Position numbers and translations under genes: made by a program. From assembly GCA_028023455.1 (NCBI GenBank), contig JAQFVV010012405.1:620001-684000 (forward strand): a stretch of DNA of 64,000 nt, written 5' to 3'. This stretch comes from Epiperipatus broadwayi (taxonomy: Eukaryota > Onychophora > Udeonychophora > Euonychophora > Peripatidae). Positions within the stretch are counted from its first letter, which is position 1; each line of letters starts with the position of its first letter. Shown here one piece after another: positions 58,057 to 64,000 of the stretch. The notes beneath the pieces are model-generated. The model did not search any database. It had not been told where the DNA came from and saw only the letters and a program-made list of their open reading frames with translations.

Positions 58057-58097
58057 TCCAACGTTTTGACTATTTTATATAGTCTTTTTCAAGGCAC
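58057..58097 (-). ncRNA. Hammerhead-like motif relic
   Basis: The minus strand reads GGTGCCTTGAAAAAGACTAT, then ATAAAATAGTCAAAACGTTGG. GACTAT pairs exactly with ATAGTC as stem II. Core 1 is TTGAAAA and core 2 AAAA. The CGTTGGA after it is the usual start of stem III in this motif group. Confidence 0.45.
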
Positions 58098-58099
58098 CC

Positions 58100-60675
58100 T
58101 AAAGTAAAATAAATATATATAATAAATATTATACATTCCAAAAAAAATTTTAAATTAAAAATTACAAAATATATTCATAACCAAAAATTTACCTTATCTC
58201 ACTCCCCTTTCCTATTACAAATAATCACAACTTAAACACAAACAATTTCCTTTTTTTCTAAAAAAAAAAAAAAATCTATACATATCCTTTAAAAATTTAA
58301 TTAAAAACCTGTTTTTTTTTTCTTTTTTTCCATTAACATCCTATTTAATTCTAGCTTTATTTCATTAATGTATATACCTTCCTTTATCATCTTTTCATTG
58401 TATGACTTAATACATTCCTAAGGCTTTATTTCAAAATCCCAATGCTTAAATTTATTCATGTGAATGTTTGTTTGTTTTATATTTAATATTAATAATATAG
58501 AAAATGTATTACATACACACACATCTTAAGCTCAACATCTTTATTAATAAAAAAAACATTACATTATCGTTTTCTAACAAGAGTTTATAAAATAAAAGCA
58601 AGCATGTAACACTTATTCATTCAATACATATAAAATGAAGTTTATAATTTTTTTATTGTGATCATTTATTTCTATTGTATAACACTGTTTATTGTTCATT
58701 CAGTCTTGCTGTATATTCATTTACTTAAATTTAAATTTATAACATTCGAAGTAAAATTGTTTGTATATAATTTTTGTCTAAATATAGTTCTAATAATTTA
58801 TTTATTTAAAACAAATCTTATTCTTTTAATTGTCAATATTTAAATAAATCTATATGAAGTTTTTTTATTATTTAAAACAAAATTAAATAGTAATTTTTAT
58901 TAATCATTTATTAGATTAGAATAGTATTTAAACCTTAAATATTTAAATCATTCAATCATTATTTAAAGATACTGTGATGGTCCAGGTTTTTTACCAGAAG
59001 AGGGGGAATGCATCTAACTATGGTCAGACCTAGGGTCTATGGGAAAATGCAATGAATGACATAATGAAGTACCTAACAAATGATCATGTCTATTTCCAGT
59101 TGGCTAGTTCTAGATTTCCACATTAAATTCAGACACAATTTAGGCTAGTTCATTCATATCTCACCCTCTTTCAGATTCCACACATGCCTCAGAATTCAAA
59201 CCCAGGGAGAATGTTACACCTGGTTCTTTTCAGCGAGAAACTTACCTTAGATAGTGATTACAACACCTTTATATGAGTTCCAATCAAGTAAAGGATTCAT
59301 TTAACCATATTATTATATTGTAATATAAAAGAAGGTGTGTGTGTGTACACACATGTGTATGGTTATGAATTGATGAATGAATGGATAAACAACTTTGATA
59401 AATTGGAAACCATTTAATGAGACTCAAATCAATAGTGTTTATTTACAAACAAAATAAAAATTGAAAAAGTCTTAACAAAAAAAATATATATACATCTGTA
59501 TGTGTCAAGTGTGTATCCCTATCATATTAATGATTAAATGTTTATTATTCCAACTTTTTCTATGATAGGTATACATACAGACACTATCTATTAACAAAGC
59601 AGATAAGAATAACAAAAAAAATTATTAATTCAATGTTACAATGATCACAAAGCTAACTAACTATTTAACAAGATTATGTGAAGATGTGTGCAATAGCTTC
59701 ATAGTCCAAATCCAACTGTAGAGATTCCATTCTTTTTTCTGGATCTCAGTTTGACTATGTACAGGTTTGATTGAAAAGACCATTCACGCAAGAATATTAG
59801 TCATTCATATTGTACCAGTCAGAATTGTATCCTCATCGAACAAAGTTTAGAATCTAAGCAAAAGTGCCCTAAATCCACTCATGCCTGAGATTCACAAGTC
59901 AGGAGCAATCGTGGATTCTGCCCTATTTGCTCTTCTCTAAAACTATAACATTATGAGCAACACTTCTGATGATAACATGAAATTTTATTCATTCCAGTCC
60001 CGGAGATACAGCAGAGAGACATGAGATCTACAGGGTAATTATTATAAATAAATAATATTAAATCTTGACTCAGTCAAATACCTTATGTGAAGGGAAAATC
60101 TATAAATTTAAATGAATTGCAAACAGCTAGCATTGCGAAAAAACATGAAGTATAATATAGTATCCATCCAGAATGAGCAAGGTCAGTACAACCCAGGGAT
60201 AATGTTCATTTAAGGTAATCAGTTATAACTTCTAAATATCAGTATTATAATAAGGAATAAATGAGATTCAATGAGTGAAATTCAGTAAGACATGAACACA
60301 TGAGTAATTATCAACACATAATAATTTAATGAACATAAACAAGTTAATTTACATGAAAAACATAGCACAGATTTTATGCAGTTAATAATTTGCATATAGA
60401 CAACTGATTTAGTATGCTTATGAGCTACAAATAACAATAGATTAATGTTATTAATGCTATGATCATTACTTTAATGTAATGATGAAAAGATGTTTATAAA
60501 TTTACCTCCAAAGAGAGGTTTACTCTTTGACATAACAGGAATAGCATTCATTTGTGTAATTAACTGAACAGTTCGGCTTAACAACTCTATCATTCATGAG
60601 CACATTCTGGGCCTATACAAATAAGGAAGGGTTAGCTTAAATGAGCTTTATGGTGACAATCCTAAAATATTCTAT
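58100..60675. other. Spacer; partly less AT-rich, unassigned
   Basis: 58100-58970 is low-complexity. 58970-60060 is less AT-rich; it includes AGAAGAGGGGGAATGC at 58997-59012 (polypurine-tract-like) and GTGTGTGTACACAC near 59338, but no LTR pair or coding match was found. CATTCCAG followed by TCCCGGAGATACAGCAG near 59995 looks acceptor-like, without a supported exon. Confidence 0.35.
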
Positions 60676-60678
60676 TAA

Positions 60679-61059
60679 TTATCAAGAGAATGGTTTACAA
60701 ACATCACTGTGCCACGTCTTATAGATAATGTGAGATTATACATAAAAGAGAGAGCTCGCAGTGCTGACTACAATGATAGCATTAGAAATGGAATACATGT
60801 CTGTCTTTGGACTGAAAGTTTTATTGTATATAAGAGTCTGCTTGTACTTATAACAAGATGGTACTTGAAGAGACGAATGGTAAGAATGCTACCGTTCGAA
60901 CTTGTCGATGTTCTCATGCAGAACCTTAACAATCTAATTTGTCCTGAGGTCAGTGCTACCAAACCTCATCCTTGGACAAGTTACATAAAGAAAATCTGGG
61001 ACTTCAGGAGGAATAAGTATGATAAAGCAAAATCCGAATTCTTTATAATGCTATCATAA
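60679..61059 (+). CDS. Unidentified open reading frame, about 126 codons open
   Basis: The frame is open from 60679 (after a TAA) to the TAA at 61057-61059. No ATG lies before 60877; the earliest alternative start is GTG at 60709. The translation is rich in K, R and aromatic residues, with ERARSADYNDSIRNGIHVC, KRRMVRMLPFELVDVLMQNL and KPHPWTSYIKKIWDFRRNKY as landmarks. I recognise no family. The length is notable for this AT content and the local composition is less AT-rich, so it may be an internal exon or the remains of a mobile-element protein. GTAAGC directly follows the stop codon and would make a fair splice donor. Function unknown. Confidence 0.35.
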   Translation, partial: LSREWFTNITVPRLIDNVRLYIKERARSADYNDSIRNGIHVCLWTESFIVYKSLLVLITRWYLKRRMVRMLPFELVDVLMQNLNNLICPEVSATKPHPWTSYIKKIWDFRRNKYDKAKSEFFIMLS

Positions 61060-61850
61060 GTAAGCAATGCAAATATAGCTTAAAATCTTAAATGACTAAT
61101 ACATTAATTCAGAATTCAAGTAAAATAATAATATCATGCATAACACCATGACAAAATATTAATCCACTCAGCGATGTACCTATAACTTTGCCAAATTAGG
61201 ATGTCAAATATAAAAGAAGGAAATATTTCTCCTATTTAACAAGCCTAAGAAGTCTCAAACGATAATATATTATAAGCAAGTTAGAATGCTCAATGGCGTG
61301 AAAACAAATAAATAATTATTAAAATAGATTAATAATCAGATTTATTTAGAAAACATAAAATGCATTTAAAATCAATAGCATTAACAACAAAATGTTTATC
61401 ATATCTCATAATATGACGGTTTTAAACAGTCTGCCATTAAGCATATATTTTTAAATATTCAATCGAGCAAACTGCGTTCAATAAGAAATTTTATGTTCAA
61501 CTATTTAAATATCTTAAAATGTCAGGATGGTGGCTAAAATAATATAAGTTCACTAGATTGAAACATTAGCATACTAAAATTAATTCAATAAAAATACATA
61601 ATTTAAATAACTTTTGCCGCATGAAAATAAAATAACTAGAGTGTAAAAACTTAAGATCTAAAATATAATTATGTGCTAATGTTTTACAGAAGGAGATTTT
61701 TAAACTCTAGAAAGAAAATCATTAATTTTAATTATTAAGATAACTGAGTTTATAGTCAGTTATCAGATAGATAGAAGATTACATTATGAGTATAAATAGA
61801 ATTTAGGAATGAAATGAAGAATATTAAGAGTTCGTTCATTGGCAAAATGG
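61060..61850. other. AT-rich spacer
   Basis: No supported feature seen between the unidentified frame and the candidate exon. Confidence 0.5.
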
Positions 61851-61854
61851 ATTA

Positions 61855-62045
61855 CCTTTAGTCATTATGGTGGCCATTTAGAATAATGTATATGAAGTTT
61901 AGGTGCGAAAGCACGGTCAGCAAGGCACAATATTAACAAAATAATGGAGGCATCTTCCAGTTGTTCTTTCACAGTTAAACAGAACAGTTATCAAGTGGCG
62001 ATGGCATGGCAGAAAAAGGCAGCACAAAAGGCGATCTAAGATCAG
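61855..62045 (+). other. Candidate first exon with splice donor
   Basis: A less AT-rich segment ends in GATCAG|GTAGGC at 62045/62046, a strong donor. It contains ATGGTGGCCATTT near 61868 (weakly YY1-like) and a short complete frame of 31 codons (61943-62038, MEASSSCSFTVKQNSYQVAM at its start) ending just before the donor. A 5' untranslated exon with an upstream ORF would fit. No gene is identified and no partner acceptor was assigned. Confidence 0.25.
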
Positions 62046-62049
62046 GTAG

Positions 62050-64000
62050 GCAAATTTTTCCCTCTACTCAGAATTCATTTTGTTTTCACTTTCTAAAAGA
62101 ACACTAGTGAATGAGTGATCTGAGCTTTTTTTGCACATGCCTAGAACTCTTACTCCTCCTATACTCGAAATTTGGCAATATTGAAAGACGTAAACAGATA
62201 CATTCCAGAAAGCATTATTTAAACGCGTTTTTTAAAATTGGAAATAGCTTTAAGGATATGATTTTGTTAACTTGAGACTGTTGAAATAATTAAATAATAA
62301 TGACATTTTAACATTTTTAAATTGTAATAATACTTTCTACAACTTTCTGGCATTGCTTTAGCTTTACATTAATCATATTAATTCTCCTATCTGTAATACA
62401 TATAAGCACATACACAATTATCTAAGTGAAGAGAATTTACAAGTTTAGACATAAAATATAATTAAGTTAAAAATAATAACACAACTGGTTAAACATAACT
62501 GTTTTGAATAAACAGGGTGGATGTCATATGTGTATGTGTGTCTAACATTCCTGGACGACCAAATAAACATATATAAACCGGTTCAAACCTTACTTTAAAG
62601 GTTTGTAATGTCATCAGGCAATGAAGCTAAATATGTACTATAGATTTACTACTTCAATATTGAAAAAACAAATATAAACAATCTAGTTAACAAAAAAAAA
62701 GAAATAACTAAACAACTCAAACTCTGTCCTGTAGCAAGTGCATGTTTTTAATATGGAATAATATCAAATATAATCTTATCTTTATCCCATATTGTAGTAA
62801 GGATGATGATAATACCCATTCTCATGTCACTACAGATGGAGATATTACCTAAACTTTATTTAATAAAATAAATAAATAAAATTGTCTAACTTAACAACCT
62901 TCCTCCCTGCATTTTCTTCATTTTAACTAAAGTGGACTCTTCCAAGTTGTTAAGATTTAGGTTTCCAAGTGCGGTAGTGAAATAAATTTTAAAAAAATAC
63001 AGAATTCTACAAACATATATATAAAATTTTAAAAAAATTACACAACAAATTAAGACTTTTTTCAAGTTAACTGGTATAATGTTCATCAATTAGGCAATTA
63101 ATGTCTGAATTAATGGCAGATCATGCATTACTCACAGGGACTCCTTGGTGATGTACTTGGAATGATGTTATTTCCAACTCCTGTTGGTCTTTTCATTCTG
63201 CATCAGTCTGGACATTTCAGACAGGCTATTTGATGTTTCAGCAGGCATTACACAATTGAATATTAAACCATTGCACTTCCTATGGTCAAGGCTAATAACA
63301 CTTAGCCCTATGGCACTATTGAATTAGTTGGAGTACATTCTTTTGCACTTCATAAACATAAGCCTGTGTGTTTCAGTAATTAACATTTTCGTAATTCAGT
63401 TTTTGGCATTTAATATTTTTTATAAGAACAAAATTATTCCATCATTTGTATATAACTATGCTGATGCTGTTCTATTTTGTTATTTTATTTGTATTTGAAA
63501 AATAGCACGGTCCTTTTTATTTTAAATGTCTACTTAAATGAGCTCAATTATTTTATCCAATTTCACGAATCTATTAGAATCCTTTTTGTTTAAATATCGG
63601 CTGTAGTTTCTTGTAATTTGTGTTACAATGATCAAACAAATAATTTGAAGTGTTTGAATAATCCATTCATGTTCTCTAAGATTCGAACATTCAATTTTCA
63701 GATGTTGTTGTTATACAGCGATTGCATTCTTTGAAAATAGTAAAAAGATGATGGAAATGATCTGGGTAGTTATTTATACTGCACTCAGCTTCCATTGTCC
63801 AGTATAATAACATTTTATTTCCTATTCCATTGCTGTGTGAACCTTATTATTGCATGTATTATATTGATTATAAGTGAAATAAAATTACGTAGTAGAATTA
63901 TGCTTTTATCTTCTGCATTTGGTTACTTAGTAACTGGTTTGACATTAGATCATTACCATGTTTACTTAGTCTAAGTCTTGTATAATGATGTATAACACAC
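62050..64000. other. AT-rich spacer to window end
   Basis: No coding similarity, tRNA-like or transposon motif recognised. The 67-codon minus-strand frame at 62886-63089 is low-complexity. Confidence 0.5.

Noticed and set aside
58990-60050. LTR retrotransposon starting at a polypurine-like AGAAGAGGGGGAATGC
   Set aside because: No second LTR, primer-binding site, protease or RT motif was found nearby.

Overview
The window looks like nuclear, non-coding-dominated DNA from an invertebrate animal with a very AT-rich genome (about three quarters A+T by eye, not computed). It has long poly-A/T tracts, (TA)n microsatellites, no operon-like gene packing, tRNA-derived SINEs and decayed transposons. 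Those transposons belong to families typical of animal genomes: mariner, hAT of the GTF2IRD2/ZBED type, RTE and L1/Tx1-like LINEs, and Penelope-like elements. I cannot name the species; an arthropod or mollusc would fit. No intact host gene can be supported. The one clear host-derived coding sequence is a processed, broken copy of prohibitin on the minus strand at about 1.5-2.3 kb.

Layout. 1-3.4 kb: prohibitin pseudogene and a 104-bp tandem repeat. 3.4-5.0 kb: a 1.6-kb element with arms of roughly 430-480 bp in inverted orientation and a TTAA-type end. 5.25-5.7 kb: decayed tandem repeat. 6.8-9.6 kb: a mariner split by a 5'-truncated LINE, with both the mariner ends and the LINE target duplication visible. 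9.7-15.6 kb: mostly featureless, with a possible hAT remnant. 15.6-17.7 kb: a relatively CpG-containing island with a YY1-type motif, possible splice donors and SINE-like sequence. 18.1-19.9 kb: a Penelope-like element (RT plus GIY-YIG) whose stop codon is followed at once by a hammerhead-ribozyme-like motif. 20-25 kb: featureless. 25.2-26.8 kb: a TATA box, an 11-12-bp tandem repeat, a polyadenylation signal and a plausible splice pair, possibly a non-coding transcription unit or an old LTR. 30.4-31.0 kb: a second Penelope GIY-YIG fragment and a SINE.

33.0-40.25 kb: a second mariner, again split, this time by a nearly full-length but decayed two-ORF LINE on the minus strand. 41-44 kb: a SINE with a clean 13-bp target duplication, then a degenerate hAT transposase. 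45.1-48.7 kb: an RTE retrotransposon interrupted by a 389-bp near-perfect palindrome and a SINE. 49-58 kb: mostly AT-rich spacer with an inverted-repeat element, a SINE, a (TA)n-centred perfect palindrome, and four further hammerhead-like motifs. 60.7 kb: an unidentified open frame of about 125 codons. 61.9-62.0 kb: a possible first exon.

The genes do not work together as a pathway. The window records successive insertions: LINEs into mariners, and a palindromic element and a SINE into an RTE. The most interesting recurrent signal is the scattered hammerhead-like motif, one copy of which sits directly behind a Penelope-like GIY-YIG frame.
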